Notes under the pieces: model-generated
The model's database searches: none
Told to the model about the DNA's origin: nothing
What the model saw: the letters and a program-made list of their open reading frames with translations, nothing else
Part shown: positions 27,001 to 42,000 of the stretch, piece after piece
How positions within the stretch are numbered: the first letter of the stretch is position 1
How the letters are laid out: each line of letters starts with the position of its first letter
From: Chaetorhynchus papuensis
Lineage: Eukaryota > Chordata > Aves > Passeriformes > Rhipiduridae
Length of the DNA stretch: 64,000 nt
Direction: 5' to 3'
NCBI GenBank assembly: GCA_013396525.1
Contig: VWYX01000917.1
Span: 167,829 to 231,828, forward strand
Program-made: the position numbers and the translations under genes

Positions 27001-30000
27001 GGATTCTAGCACCTCTGATGAATTAAAAAGGCAGGCCAGGAAGATCAGTCAGCCTTCCTAGAAAATGTTCTTGGAGCCACTTGAAATACTATTGCATCCA
27101 TAGGCAGCAATTCCATACTGGAAAGTTATGCCCGCTCTCTACCCCCTTCTAATTTTGTGTGCCAGAGATAAGTCACGACGCACGTGGGGATGGAAGCTGA
27201 GCATGGATTATCGGTGTCCCAGAAAGGAGGCAGCTGCACACACTGTGCCAGCCACGCTCTCCACATCACTGATTTAATTCTGGTGGCACAGATGTTTTGC
27301 TCAGGAAGGTGACACACTGATTCCCCTGGTGTCTTGGTCTGCTGATATTAGAAAAATTCACAGAAATCTGGTGCACACTCAGACAAGGGACTCTCTTCAG
27401 TGAAACCTCCAAGCACCATAAAAAAAAAACACCATCAGGGAAGCGGAGGAAAGGACAAGTACTGATGTCTCATTAAATCTCACCCTGTAAACTGAAGAGA
27501 CAGGAAGAAAATAGCACTTCTAAGAACAAAAATCCCACCCCTTAGGCAAGCCAGCCTCGGCAATACCAAACATTTCGCTGTAAGCAATTACAACACACCG
27601 GATTTGCTTCCTTGGCAATCTGGCTTCCGTGAGCTCTGAGCTGATTAGACAAGCAATTATTTTCCACCAAGGTCTCCAGACCTCATGCAAATCAGCTGGA
27701 GCAAGTAGATGAGGCAAGGAGAGACACTCAACAGCTGTTAGTGCTGCCTTGCAGAGGTTCACCAAGAAAACCACCCTGTGGGTCTCCTCAGCGAGGCAAA
27801 GCCAAAGCAGCAGTGTCAGGGCTCCAGCAATGAACTTTGGAGAGATTAAAAACCAAGAGAAACTTTTGAAAGACTGGTGACTCCACTTTCATGCTAAAGG
27901 ACATTTCACTTCATTCTCGACCAGAAAAGACCAGCTTTAAATTAAGTTTCAGAACATTTTCTTTTGACAACTGGTAATTAATGCATCTCACCAAAGCAAT
28001 TTGGGTACCGCTTGTGCTATGTTTGAGTGGAAGTATATAATTAAATGCCTTCTGACTTCAACTTTTTCTATAAACATGTTTGCAAACAGATTTTGAGGTG
28101 GCCAGTCATCACATACGGAACTCTGACAGATGCAGAGGTGGATGACGGTTTGATGGTGCCAAAGTACAAAGGGATCTACACCTGGAACCAAACCAAATCA
28201 CGTTTTTCCGGTCACTTTCTGGCAAAGCACGTTGACTCCCATCTCTGTTTCTACCTCTGTCCCGTTTGCAAAAGTCTGAAGGTCTCAATTTATTTTTGTT
28301 TCCTGCCAATTGCTTTATGGAAGGGAAAAATCCCCTACCCTGAAATGTTTGAGTTACGCTATTCAGAGTGACTTTTCAAAGAGAGACAAAGCAAAAACAC
28401 AAATCAAACTTCCAGCAGATAAAGGAGGCGGAATTATAACCAATTCTCTATTACTCACTCCGCTCACAGCTCTGAGAAGTCACACTGACTTTGCTCACAG
28501 GTTTCCTCATTCCTGCATAGAGGTGAGTCCGGTAAATCTCCTCCCTTTCCTCCATCATAACCAGTTAAGATTAGGAAGGACCATTACTCACCCCGTATCA
28601 CAACCTCAGGTTTGCTAGTGCAGTGCATGAAGGCTCTGAAGGCAATCCTCCCCTCCCTCTCTCACACTAAAATTACAGGATGATATTTTGGAGGGCAGTT
28701 ACTCTCAAGTCTCCACCATGTCATGACTGCTGCCCTGATGTCACTCATTTGTTTGACGATCCTGTTTGAACAGGAGAGCTCTGAAACCTTTCCTTCCTAT
28801 CAGCATTGAGACCGGCAGGTCAGGCTTTAATACACACGTGGGCCAGACCAACGTGTGTCATCAGGTGAGAATGAGCTCAAGAAAGGTGGACTCTGAAACA
28901 AGAGGGAGCAGACAAGCCCCAGCCATCGATACCACAATTTACCTGCATGTTTGTTGCGCCTGTGACTGATCCTGGGAGTGGATGACCCATTTCCTCGTGG
29001 CAGGAAGAGAGCTGCACCTTTCACAGTGAGGAAGCTTTCGCTGATGCTGTAAGGGAAGAGAAACAGGGAGTGAGGAAAACTGTCTTGTCTTTAAAAAGGA
29101 AAAAAGCAATGAACAAGAGAGGTTCAAAGCACTGAATGCATTCTCTGTTCTTTTGCAAGGAAGTGATTTAGACCAAATTATTCTGTTGGTAAAGAACTTC
29201 CCCCCCCCATACACACTCCAAATATTCAAAGCATAACTGAGAACAACACAAACAGAGAAACACTGAAAAGCAGAACATGTGCTGGTGCCACTCTGCCTGC
29301 AGAGGTGCAACCTGAGCAGGCAGAGGGGATTAACCTATGGCTACATTTTCGATTTGAAAGTCAAGATGACAGATCCACATTTCTAAATGGTGATGAACAG
29401 AACAAGCCCACGCATCTGGGTAATTACGGACTCCGTTAACCCTGAGCTTTGTGGTTCAGACACAGCTGATGCCCTGCAGAAACAAATGTCTCCCTTCAGC
29501 AGTTAGCCAAAAGAAAATTAGTGTACACAACAGATTAAGAAATCGTAAAACTACTCTCTATGAGCTGCATGATGATTAACTCTCAAAGACTTATAAATCA
29601 CAAAAGCAAGAAACTGTAATGCTGTTGAAATCAGACATCACTTTATGCCTTGATTTTGCCCTTTCTGAAGTCACATGAGGAGAGAAATTTGTAAAAAGGG
29701 CCAATAAAGAATTCTCAAGTACTGAAGAACAACAGGTATTTTAAGGACATCTTCCAGTCGTTTCCTTGGAGATGCTGTGGTTTGTGGAAAAAGCAAGACA
29801 CACTCCAGATTCTGCAATTCAGCCATCCTGTTGCATACTTGAGGGTTCCTGCTTTTCTCAGAATTGATAAGACAGTCCTAGAGGCTTTGAAGAAAGCCAG
29901 AAACAATTCTCTAGTCAACAGGATGGTTGATGAATATGATAAGACAGGATGGGAGAGTCCCTGGCATCGTGTATCCCAGCAGCTTCATGCTTTGAAAAAG

Positions 30001-33000
30001 ATGTTGGCTTGTCCTTCAACTGAGCAAGAGCCCAGGAACTTTTTATTCCTTTCCCTGCTTAAACAAATATCAAACCTAGTTAGTTATTCCCTTACTCTAA
30101 GGGATGAGGACTGGGAAATTAACAGAGTCAAAAGCCCTGCCATATATTTTCATTATTTGGGGTCGACTGTTTTAGCAAAGGCTTTTCCGACTACATTTTT
30201 AGAAGTACAAGAATTACAAAATCTTGTGTTAAAGTTGGATTTCCCCCTAAGCTCAAGCACATTTCTGGGCACCTCTCCATTTTGCTGCCAGGGATATAAA
30301 AAATGAGGTTTTCCAAGCTCCAGAAAAGCAGATGCACGGAGTCAGAAAGACTTTTCTCAAGGCTGCAGCATATCCCAATGTTTAGACCGTGCTGTCATAC
30401 TCTCATCACTCCTGAGTGACAAAGTTTCTCCCAGAACTCTTTTCCTAAAATTGAACCAGATGTCAAACATGCTCTGGATGTTTCAACAAAACCAGAATTT
30501 TGAAAAGGAGAAAATCACTCATCCTAAATTAAAATGGATCAGAGTTCTCTACCTATACTAAAGTTAAAACCAAAAAATAATAAATTAATTGGGCACTCTG
30601 AACGTGTTTCCTCAGACCATTCTCACATAAAAAAAAACTACTGAGCCTTTCTAGCTTTTGTTGACAAATAAATCCCCTGAAAGTTCTCAAGCTACATAGT
30701 TTCTTACAACCTGAACTAGAGAAACACTGAGTTATCTTAAGGACACTTAAAAAAATAATAGTAGTATTATTCATGACAAAAATAAATTCTCCTCCTCCCA
30801 TTATAATCTCAACACAGAAGACAATTGTTAAAAGACGTTAGGCTGCAGAGGAGGAGAAAGAATTCAGCACTCACAGACAGCTTTCACACAGTTAACTTTA
30901 TCAGCAAAGCCAACCACTAATATTAGCAATCCTTTAGCCTGTGCTTGAGGTTCCCCCAGAAGGTGGAATTAGCAACTATTTTTAGTGGATAATGCAGCAT
31001 GTAGCTAAGAGGGCTGAGAGGTTAAAAATCTTCTCAACTCCATCACTTTCCCTTATCACCAGCTCTCAGCCACCTGCCTGGAAAGGAAAGAGAAGCAGAA
31101 CTAAACAGATTCCCATCAGGTGCATCCTTCCAGGAGGCCACCTTCTCTCCTAAGGCCAGGGGAGCCTTGTTTTGGGCCATTAACCACGGGCTGGAAGTGT
31201 AACTTGGTAGGACTAGGGAAAGGGAAAGTAATTTCCCATACAAAGGGCTGGAACAGCTGAAGAATGTGGCAAAGCAGATCATTCTTGTGGAACAAGGAGG
31301 TCAGGCAGGGAGGGCAGCACCTCCCACAGGGCAGGAGCGAGGGCAGGAGATGGCCATCAGCACTGCTGGGAGAACTGCACATCCATGGAGACAAGAGCCT
31401 TGTGCCAAATCCAGCTGTGGGGACACTCACTGTGCAGCCGAGGCACACTATTGGCACTCTTGGCATCACCTGCTCTGAATTCTAACCCCAGATGCATCAG
31501 TATCCAGAAAAGAAACCCATGATACACACACACAACAAAGCCCTTGCTCTGAGATTCAAGCAGTAAAGAAAATCTTTGGAGGAAAGGCACCAAATTTATA
31601 GGAAAGTCCAAGTAGCTCTAATAATAAATTCAGCAGATGCTGATTTTGGTGCCTGTAATGCACTCCAGGGACAAAAAAAGCTATCACTGGCCTGACATCC
31701 TCTGTGCCACACTCAGATGGCTGCTCCATTTGGGTCCATCCTGCTTGGACAGTCCCTGCCAAAATCTTCACCTAAAGCATCATCTTTCAGGGCAAGATCA
31801 CCTTTGGATACTGCCCCTGAAAGGAGAAAGGATTCCTCAGGTGGGACACTAACAGCAGCCCCCAGTCTGAGACACTTCAGAAACACAAAAGGTAGAAAAG
31901 ATGTCTGTGAAAAGGGCAATTAGGGCTCAAAACAAGTGTTGCCATCCACTACTGATTTCACCCTGCTGACAGCTCGATGGCTCCCAAGCATAATGTGGGC
32001 TTTGAAATACTTCACAAAGTCTGGCTTGCCAGAGCCTACGGGAGCTTCAGTGCTCTTTGAAGCAATCTCCTGGAACAGACTGGTGTTAAAAGACACTCAA
32101 CGTGGTTAGGGGAGAAGTTGAGTCCAGGACAGCAGAAGACAAGGAGCCAACTTGGCAAAGGTAACAAAGCTGAGCTGTGTTTTATCAGCACCCCAGGCTC
32201 GTCATCAGTCCTCTGTACTGCACAGCAGATTTTTTCAGGAGAAGACTTACTCAGGACATACCTATGAAAGAGTTCACAATCCTCAGCACTAGAGCTGGGG
32301 GAAAAACCTCTTCTGTTCCATGTTCACCTCTGCAGTGAAGCAGCAACCTCAAGGCCACCAGTGATGTGCTATTTGTAATTCCCTGCTCGCTGGGAAGAGA
32401 ACCAACGTAAGCAGAAGACTCAAGCAACTCCTACGGAAATCGCGACTTGTACCAATTTTTCTCCCACGCAGAAAAGGTTTTGTAGAAATTGTACAAGTCA
32501 CATCAGAACTATTTAAAGCCTTTTGCACAAAAAGCACAGACACTGCCCTCAGAAGGTTCTGTTTCTAACCAGCAGTAACAGCAGGAAACAGGAGTGATTC
32601 CTGTGCTTCCTGACGTGCTGCCCAGGGCTGAGCTCCTCCTGCACAAGGAAATCACTGCACAGTTCAAACTAAATTATCATTACATTACAAAATGAGATCC
32701 ACACAGAACTTACAGACGGCAAACAAATAATAAATGCCTTCCCAGTTGCTACACTGCACAGCTCCGTTCATAAACTGCAAGCACAAACACCAAATACACT
32801 GGTTTGAGGACACAAAAGAGGAAGTGTTACTGGTTTAGGGACTGTGCCAAAGAGATGTGATAACATAGATCCCTGGGTGCATTGTCACGACCTCCTGGAT
32901 GATGCCTTGTGCCTCCCAGCCAGGAGACAGGTGAATCTGCACCACCTACCAGCTTCAATGAGAAACTCTTAGTCCTCAGTGTAAAACTAGAAAGAAATCT

Positions 33001-36000
33001 TGCAGTTTTCTTTTGAAACTGCTTCACTATGAAAGGAGAGAAAACCTTTTTAGGAATAAGGCACGGAGGCACCTGAACAGCTTCTGGCAATGTTTTATCC
33101 TAATAAACACTTAATTAAGTTATTGCGAGCCTGAGGATGACTTTCCAAAAGTCGTCTCTCCTTACTCATGAGAGCAGCTCCTGTACAGCAGGCTCTGTCC
33201 TGTCCTGTCCAGCCCAGCCCTCGGTCGGGCACTTGCCAAGTAGCACAACCAGAGAGTTGGCACCATTCCCTGACAGGCTCGGCAGGAGAAGTCCTTCCAT
33301 CCACATCCTCCCACACAACGCACAGGAACAGGTCAGTGTGGCATGGGCCAAAACCTCCTCGTGCTGTCACCTCCTCACAGCCATGCCCCAAGGCACATGG
33401 GCACTGCAGGGAGGTCACATCCTCCCACCCTGTTCACCCTTATCCTTAGCAGAAATGGGAGATTGATAAGTGATGGCAGGGGAAATGACAATTTCAAGGT
33501 ACTTAGCATTTGAATGAAAGTCCACTACCTGTATGATCTACAGAAATACAATTTCTCTTAGTAGGTATTTATTAACCAGAGCCCAGCAGAAAAGAGCTCA
33601 GAAGCAGCATCCTAACAGAGCTGAGAGGCTACTACGGGATTTCAATGCCAAGCCTGGCTCCAGCTGTAGCTCCCCATGACCAGAGAGCTCTGCAGTCCCT
33701 CAAGAACCCCCCATATTTTGCTCTAACATGAACAGCCGATGCTGCCTTGCACACCTCAGCTGCCAGCTCAACTCTACCATCCTCCCTTAATCCAGCAGCT
33801 GCAAAACACAAACCAAAAAAACCACCAAAATTCCAAGGCTGGCAGGAGTGGCACAGCGGGTGTCAATACTTAGCTCATTCCCGAGGCATGGAAGGAGGGA
33901 GAGAGGGCAGCCGGGGACACGTGGGCAAGCTCTGGAGCAGCCAGGACTCACCCTGCAAGAGCAGCAATTCCCCCACAGCTCGCTGGGCCTGCACGGGAGA
34001 AGTTACAGGAGGGCAGGCACAGCAGCCTGCTGGTGTTTTCAGCACCTCAAGCTACTTCCCTCCCTCTTCCTGCTCCCCTCCCCAAACTGGCTGTTTCCCT
34101 TCCTCCGCAGGCAGGCCTGGGGCCTGGGGCAGCTCTCACTGCCAGCCTCCCCCCCTCCACACCTGCGCACAAGAAAAGTCCTGGATAATAAAGCATCAGT
34201 CCCACAGCCAAGGGTGCACCAGCAGCTCGGTGCACAGCTGGATTATGTGCAGCCTGGCAGCCCAGGGCATTTCTCCATCAAACACCAGATAAAACATCGC
34301 ATTCCTCCAGCATCCCTCCCCAGGGAAGTGTCTCTTTCACCTGCACTGTAGTTTGTTTTTCAATAAACAACATCCCTACTTCCCTTGTTTACTGTTTAAA
34401 GCACCTGGTTTAATAACTGCCTACAGTATTAATGGATTAAATAGAGGGAAGCCAATGTTTGGCTTCCAGTTGAAGTGCTCCTAGGCAAGGGATGAAGGTG
34501 CCTGATTCTCTTCACACAGAGGCCAGATCTCGGGGCTGTGTAAAGCACAATACCACCAAAACCCAAACCCACCAAAACCCGACAGGGAAAGTTAAACGGC
34601 GAGGATAACTCAGGATTCTCCTGCACTGACATTTGTATTAACAGGGTCAGCTGGCAGCAAACACAGACAAGTGCAGGCTTCTCTGATACCCAGAACAGAA
34701 ACAAACTCAGGGCCGAGCAAAACAAGGGCCACAACTTACTGAAAAGGGGTCAGTCACACTGTCAGCAGCGGTGACACCACCGAGGGCAGCGAGAGAAAAG
34801 GGAAGTGGTTCTCCACCAAAGGCCATCTCTCACCACTCAGCACTTCTGCAACTTAAGAAACAGCCCAAGGAGAAAAACAAACCAAGCGTGGGAACCTACT
34901 TGGGCTCAGGGGTTTGACGCAAACTGCATTTTTAGCAACATCTGCATTTGTGCCTTTTTCTTTTCTTTAAAAAAAGGAACTGTCTGCAGGCACTTCCTCT
35001 GCTCCAAGGTGGGGCTCCCTGGAGAGAGAACTCAGCTTCCATGACACAGACAGGCATCATCACAGAAAGATCTGCAATGCCAACTGTTACTCATGCACGT
35101 GAACTTACCTACTGACCCCTTCTCACCAGCACCAAGTCACCTCTTCCCTTGCTTTGGGCTGCAATATGGACAACTTCTGAAGCCAAACTAAGACAAATGG
35201 AAAAACTCACAGTTTGCCAGAAGACAAAGATGAGGATGGATAGGTGTGAATCTGAATTCCAAAGGACTAATTCCTTTTCCTTGCTCCAAGCAAGGAGAGA
35301 ATTTCTGCTGAATTCAGAGAGGGTACAACTTGCCAAAGGGAACCCTGATAACCACGGCCATGTGTGTAACTGAAGAACAACTGCTTCAGGTGCATGAAAC
35401 AACCATACTCAAGGCACAGTTTCAGAGATAGGACCAAACCAGGCTCAGGTCATCCCGCCAGGCTGTGGGGAGCTTTCATACCCACTTAACACCCGAGTGA
35501 GTTACCAGTCTGCAAGTCACACCCACTGCTGGAACCAACCATGACATGCCATTAGAGCCTCTTTGCCACCACAGCATTTGAATGGAGCTCCAGAAATAAC
35601 TTTGCAAGCTTCAGTCAGAGCTTGGGCAGCCTGGGTATGCTGCAGAGAGCAGTGGCGTCCTTTGGAGACTGCACGGAAGACAACAGCTCTGGGCTGAGAA
35701 ACTTATCCCTGCCAGAAACCCATCCCTGCCTCGCTGCCGGCAAAGGGAGCAACAACAGCTGCTGCTTGCAGCCCAAGTTTTCAGCCCACGCAGCTGCAAC
35801 GGGGCTGCACTGCCGAGACAACCCCAGCCACCTGCAGCATTCCTCTGCCTCTCGATGCCCCGAGCCTCGCTCTGCAGGGCTGAGTTTCACACTCGCATCC
35901 AATGTATTCCCTCACAGGGCTGGGATTTATTTGTTACAGGCGAAGGAAAGCAGATTGGGTTTTGTTTTAAGCTGGACAACATTTTACAGCGTCTGACGGA

Positions 36001-39000
36001 AGTGAAAGTCCACGTGGGTTTCTTGTTCCCCTCATATACTCCTGGCCTACGGATGAACCAGCTCAACAAACCCCTATTGCAGAGGCAATGCAGGCAGAGC
36101 CCTGGCACAGGCACCAGCTGCCTCCTCACCAGCCAGCTCTGTGCCCGGCCTGCTGCCGGCAGCTCCAGATTGGGTTTCACTGGGCTGCTGCTGAGCGCGT
36201 GCTCCTACAGTAAATCTCACACAGCCCTCCCCGTGTCACCTCGCTGCCGAGCCCATCCCCATCGCTTCTTGCCGGAGCTCAGCAGCCCTGGAAGGGAGGG
36301 AATGTCCTGGTGCTGAGGCTGGGGAAGGGGAGATGTGCCGAGCCGAGTTGTGGCTGTAGTCACTGCCATGAAGCAGCACAGACGGAGGGACACCCCGCTG
36401 ATGCCAGATTGTCAGGTAATGATTTATTTCAAGGAATACGAACCTGGGCACAGGCTGTAGGATCACCATGGCAATGAAAAAGGGAGTTAAGCAGGGATGG
36501 ATTTAAGTTATCACAGACTGAAAAGGACCCATTTTCCATGCAGCATGAACAGCAAAACGCTTTACTGCCCATCTCCCTGGCTATGCAACATTGAGGGAGT
36601 TCCAGCAAAGCACGTGTTGGTGGCCCATGTTCAGCCTCCAAGGAAGCTTCAGGGAATCCACCCAGAGAGAAAGAAAAAGATTCCAAAAAGCAACAGCAAA
36701 ACAAGTTGTGCAAACAAAACTCTGATGTCTCTGGAATTCAAGACTGAAGATATGCACAAAATCATTCTGCCTGCAGTCCAAGCCCGGCAGTTCACAGACT
36801 AGAAAGGGGGTAGCTAACGCAATTAGGATGCTGATTAAGAAATCCGGGCAGTTGGTGTTTACAGAAGAAATTTGATTCTCTGCACTTTTTAAAGCAAGAG
36901 GCCCAGACCGGAAGCAAGACCATGAAAGGAATTTGTTTTACATGATAGTCCCCAAAGGCTTCCAGGTCTCCAAGTCAAGACATTCCCAGATGAAAGCTCT
37001 ACATGACATTCTTCTTGTGCTATATACTGTTTAAACATCCTTGGGCATTTTTAATGCATACCACTGGGTTCACGGAGCAGGACAGCAATACTCAGGAGAA
37101 CACTCCACAGTGTTTTAGCACCATGTGCTGTGCTCCTACCAGCTCAGCCTGCCCAAAGTGAGCCAGCTGCTGTGGTACCAACAAAATGCCTTCACAAACA
37201 GGTTCTTAAGAACACTTCAATCAACATGAGAAAACTTCATAAGGAGAATCTATCGCATCAAGGAACAGAGAAAAATAGCCACCAGCTTTTTGATTAGTTA
37301 ATCCTCAGGTACAACACCCCTCTGATTGACACATACTTATCTTTTTTCTCTCCTAATGAACACAGTCCATGTCGATTATCTTTAAACCACACAGTAATCT
37401 CCTCTGCCACCAGAGTTTGAAAGCATTGCCTTCATACACAGCACCTTTCTTTTTAAACCTTAAATGACAGCTGACGGACCCCGGAGCAGTTGATCAACAA
37501 CCAAGTTTCTCCCCACTACCTTTAAACACATTTAAGACAGGATATTTTACAAGAAATTTTTATGCTAATCTCCCTGCATGTCACTGTCACAGACCTGACC
37601 ATGTTTGGCCTGACTGGCAGTGTCCCACGAGAAGGATCCGTCTGCTCTAAATACGACTGTAACACAAGTGTCACAGGAGACACGCTGAGGTCAACATACT
37701 GTCCCTCCCTGCCACAGCCAACTCCAGGGTCCCCTATATTTAGACAAAGTATGTCCAGCACTTCACAGATGGAAGGAGATCACTGACTTGCCTGAACCAC
37801 GGCCAGCACTGGCCGTCTCCCCGAGATGGGTGTGACCAGGAGCTGACAAGTCCCCGGCACCCACTCAAGGAGGAGTACCCTGTGCCCCCCACGCCCTCCC
37901 CAGCAGGCACAGGCCCAGGATGTAACTGGTCGAGGAGGAGGCTGCTCCATCTTTTTCTGGTCACGGTGGATGCGGCCAGCACCGAGCATGGCTGTGGTCA
38001 GCCAAGGAGCAGAGCTCCTGCTGCCTTGAGAAACGGAACTGTGCCAGGACTCGGCTCTGCAACCACCCCAACCAGGGCAGGGGATGGAGGAATTACGCTG
38101 GGGAAGCTGCCTGGCTCTGATCACAGCTTTGTTGGCTGCCCTCAGTAAATACATTAACAGACCCCTGTAAATAGAGCACCAAAACAAGGACCACTCTGTC
38201 TCTACACAAAGAAATCAATGCTGAATAATAAGCCTTTTCCTCTTGCTAAGAAGAAGCAGATGCTTGTTTACCAAAAGCATCAAAAATCATCAAGAGGCTG
38301 TTGGATTTGACTCATAAAAATATAGAAGGAAGTTATTTGTTCAGTATTTTAACTTCTGCAGCACTCAGCACTTTCAATTTTCTCTCATTCTTTTTGCATC
38401 CTCCCCCTGCAATGGTATTTGATCCCTGAATGACAGTTTCCAGCAGGAACACTAAAATCAGTTTAGGAACGACTGTCCCTTTAGATTAGCAAAAAGGACA
38501 GTCAGCAGTAGCCAGTGATGTGAGATGGTTGGTGGGCTGTTTCAGAGAGAACTGCCACGTGCCAGGTTTCTTTCAATAGGTTTTGATTTGAAACTGGAAG
38601 TCACAGGGAGCTTTACCTGTTGTGCTGATACAGCCCGTAATCGGGCCATTGATCTGCTCCCCCTTGCAAATACACCAGAGACTTTATTTTAGGGAACAAG
38701 GAAGCTACAATTAAGGGAATACAAACTTAAATGTGGCTGCAACTAATGACTTGAAGTTATTAGCTAGAACTGAGGAATCATCAAAGACAAATGATCAGAA
38801 ACATTTTATAGTTGGAATAGTTTAATGGATTCTGTGCCTTCAATCCAGGGCAACACTTAGGAGGACAGTTCTTTGCACAAGCAAGGTCAATACAAACTTC
38901 AGATTCGATTTAAAGCTGCAAACCAAAGAAGAAACACAGCTTCACTTTGGGTTAAGCGACCCAGCACTGAGGGAACAGCCTGAAGAGACAAACCTGCCTG

Positions 39001-42000
39001 TCCCCAGGAGCTCAGAGCACACACACCCAGGACAGCACACCTACCCTGACAGCAGCCACAAAAAAACACTCCAAACATCCTGCTGGTGTAAGTGACAATC
39101 AGCCTCCAGAGCCATCAGGAAAAGCTCTCCAAATCAGACCATGAGATATAATTATGATCCATTTCAAAATGCAAGCTCAGCATCGCTTTCCAATCCAACT
39201 CTTCCCCCTGCGGATGTTACAAGTTCTTCCTGGAGACAACATCCCTTGTGACTCTGCTTTTTCTTTTGGTGCTCTGAATAGGGATCAGCTTACCAGGAGT
39301 CCTTTATTCCCGAAATAATTTCCATTAATCACTCACCATACACCACTTTAAACAGAAGCTGACAGAGTGTGGGATGTCTAACACCAGTACAGCATCTCCT
39401 GACTTAAATAAAAGCTGAAACGAAGGGCACCCCAAGAGGCAAAAGGCACTGGGAGATTTCTAAATAGGAGACAAGAAAACTTCTTCAAAATGTTCCTAAG
39501 AATTGAAATGTTTTTATACAGCTACTTTAAATACAAGCAAGGAAGCAGTACCATGAACCATCGGCTCTTCATGGTATCTGCTCACAAAAAAAAAGTGAAT
39601 TAAAGGAGAAACAGTAATGTGCTTCATTCTGAAGCATCACCCTGCAGTTTAGCATTTGTGATTTCTCAGCACAGCTGCAAATTAACCAACTCTTTTAGCA
39701 CCTTCACGCGACATTCAGTTAAAGGGGATGTCAATGCTTTACTTCAAAATGCATATAAAGGAGTTTTTAACTCAACATAAAAACCCTGCAAAGTTTTGCT
39801 GACTAAGACTCAGACTGGAAACACATTAAATAAAGTTTTATTTTACAAGAGTTTGAACTCAGAAGAGTAGAGATTCCAGATGTGTTTACCCCTGCAAAAG
39901 TCAGGTGCTAAATTTCAGCAGAATTAGCACTTTAAGCAGTTTGGCAGCCAATTTTCTGTGGTTAACTCAGGTCTTCGTATTTCCTAAAAGCATAGAAACC
40001 CCTTTAAAAACCACCCATTAAAGTAGAAAGACCATCAGAATACTAAACACTGCTATGTACCACAGACCCAGCGAAGTCTCTTAACAAGAACACAGTGTAC
40101 TTTAGGGAAAAGGCTCTTAAACAGCTTTTTAAAAGGCTCCAGAATAGATATTTGCTTAATTTCAAGCTAGAGAGCCTCTCATAGAACATTTCATGATGTA
40201 CTTGAAGGAACTAAGGACAGAAGAGTCAGGAAGATTACAGCAGTGTCAAGGTTTTGCTGGGGACTGTGCTGGGAATCCGGGTGATGTCCTGGCCCATCTC
40301 CTGACCCTGCTCTCTGAGATGTGGCTCCTGGGCCGGCTCAGACACCCCCACACACCAGTCTTGCTCACACACACTGGACACAGCATCACCCACCTCTGGG
40401 GTGCATGTTTGTGTCACCCCCACTTGCTATCAAGGCACATGGATATTCCTCTTTTGTTTTCTTGCAATTTTCTCATCATGGCAAACCAACAGGAGGGCCA
40501 GAAATGGTGCTGACAAACTTGTTTGTTTTTATTTAGACTAACTGGCTTTCGGTCTTTGCGCCACAGAAGAATGTGGCTGTTCTACTTTGCATTTGTTTTT
40601 TGATTTCTTCATCTCTTTTACAAAGCAAATAAAGGGAAAAAAAAACAACAAACCAACCCTAACAATAACAACAACAAAGCCAGTGACAAGCTCTTCACAC
40701 TCCACCATGCAATGAGCCCTTAAAAAAAACCAAACAAACTAAATAAACAAAAAAAACCCAGTGAAACCCCTCCCATCATTTGGGTTCATTTTAATTCAGC
40801 ATTGAGTTGCAGAAAGCAAGCAGCAAACTAACAGAAGGACAAAGATAAAACTAATGATAGCTTTTTACACCTTTGTGCAAATGAGATTCCCCCTTACATT
40901 ATAATCTGACCAAGGTAAATTTACCATTTGCTAATCAAAACGACCCTACTCCAGTCCCACCTGCCATTTGGAGTGTCACAAAACGTCAGCAATACACCCA
41001 GAACAGGGCTGCCCATGCCTGTCTGTCAGCTAGAGGTGACTGAGCCAAGCCACAGGTACCAGCCCGCTCCAAAGCATCCCACTGGGATATTGTAAGAAAA
41101 GAGGCTGCAGGGCAACAAGAGGCTCAGAGAAGCAAATTCACTCCCTTCATGTTGGCAAACAAATCACAGGGAGTGAGGAAATCCAGCACATTATACACGG
41201 TAACACCACTGTGCAGACAATTCCAAGCTCAACTCAACAGGGGGGTCCCAATCCATCCTGGGCACCTCCAGACAGCTCTGGACCTTGGGATGAATTTACT
41301 CCGATCCACCTCAGTGCCTCCACTAAAGCCACACTGCAACAGTCAGATGTCACAGATCTGTGCTCTTCCAGGGAAAAGCTGGAAGTTTAACACTGCAACC
41401 CAGACCCTGACCTGCAGAGTTCCCGGGCAGGAGCCAGCCCCGGCCAGTGGGACAGCATGGAGCTCATTAAGCCATTGTGAGAAGTGTGTGAACAAATGAA
41501 GGAGTTCGCTAATAAGTGACAAAGATCATTTGTTTAAAAGAAAGAACTAAATTATTTCTGGTTGAGCAGCCTGGATTTAGCCTACTTGTAACAAAGGTGT
41601 TTTGAGGAAAAGTATTCTGCTTAAATGGCTTATTGCAAGTAAACCAGAGAGCCCAAAGGGCTGAACACGATGTTGATGAGGGGCAGATAAGTACTGGATA
41701 AACAGGGATATGCACTGAACAAGGAGCCTGTAGCCTCAATAAACTTAGAAGTGCCCAAATTTATCAAGTTGCCAACACCAAGAAATGCCAACCCTACATG
41801 GAGATCTTCCAGGTTGGATTCCCGTGTCACTCCCAGCCTTCAGCAACTCTGGGGCTTGTCTTAAGTTTACCTTTACAGGCTTTTCTTCTCCCCACCCTCC
41901 CTCGTCCACGGGCTGATGTCCTTGAACCAGAAAGCTTCTGTCACAAAACACATGGTTAATCCCACACAACCCATCAATGGGTGGCTGCAGAACAGCTATT

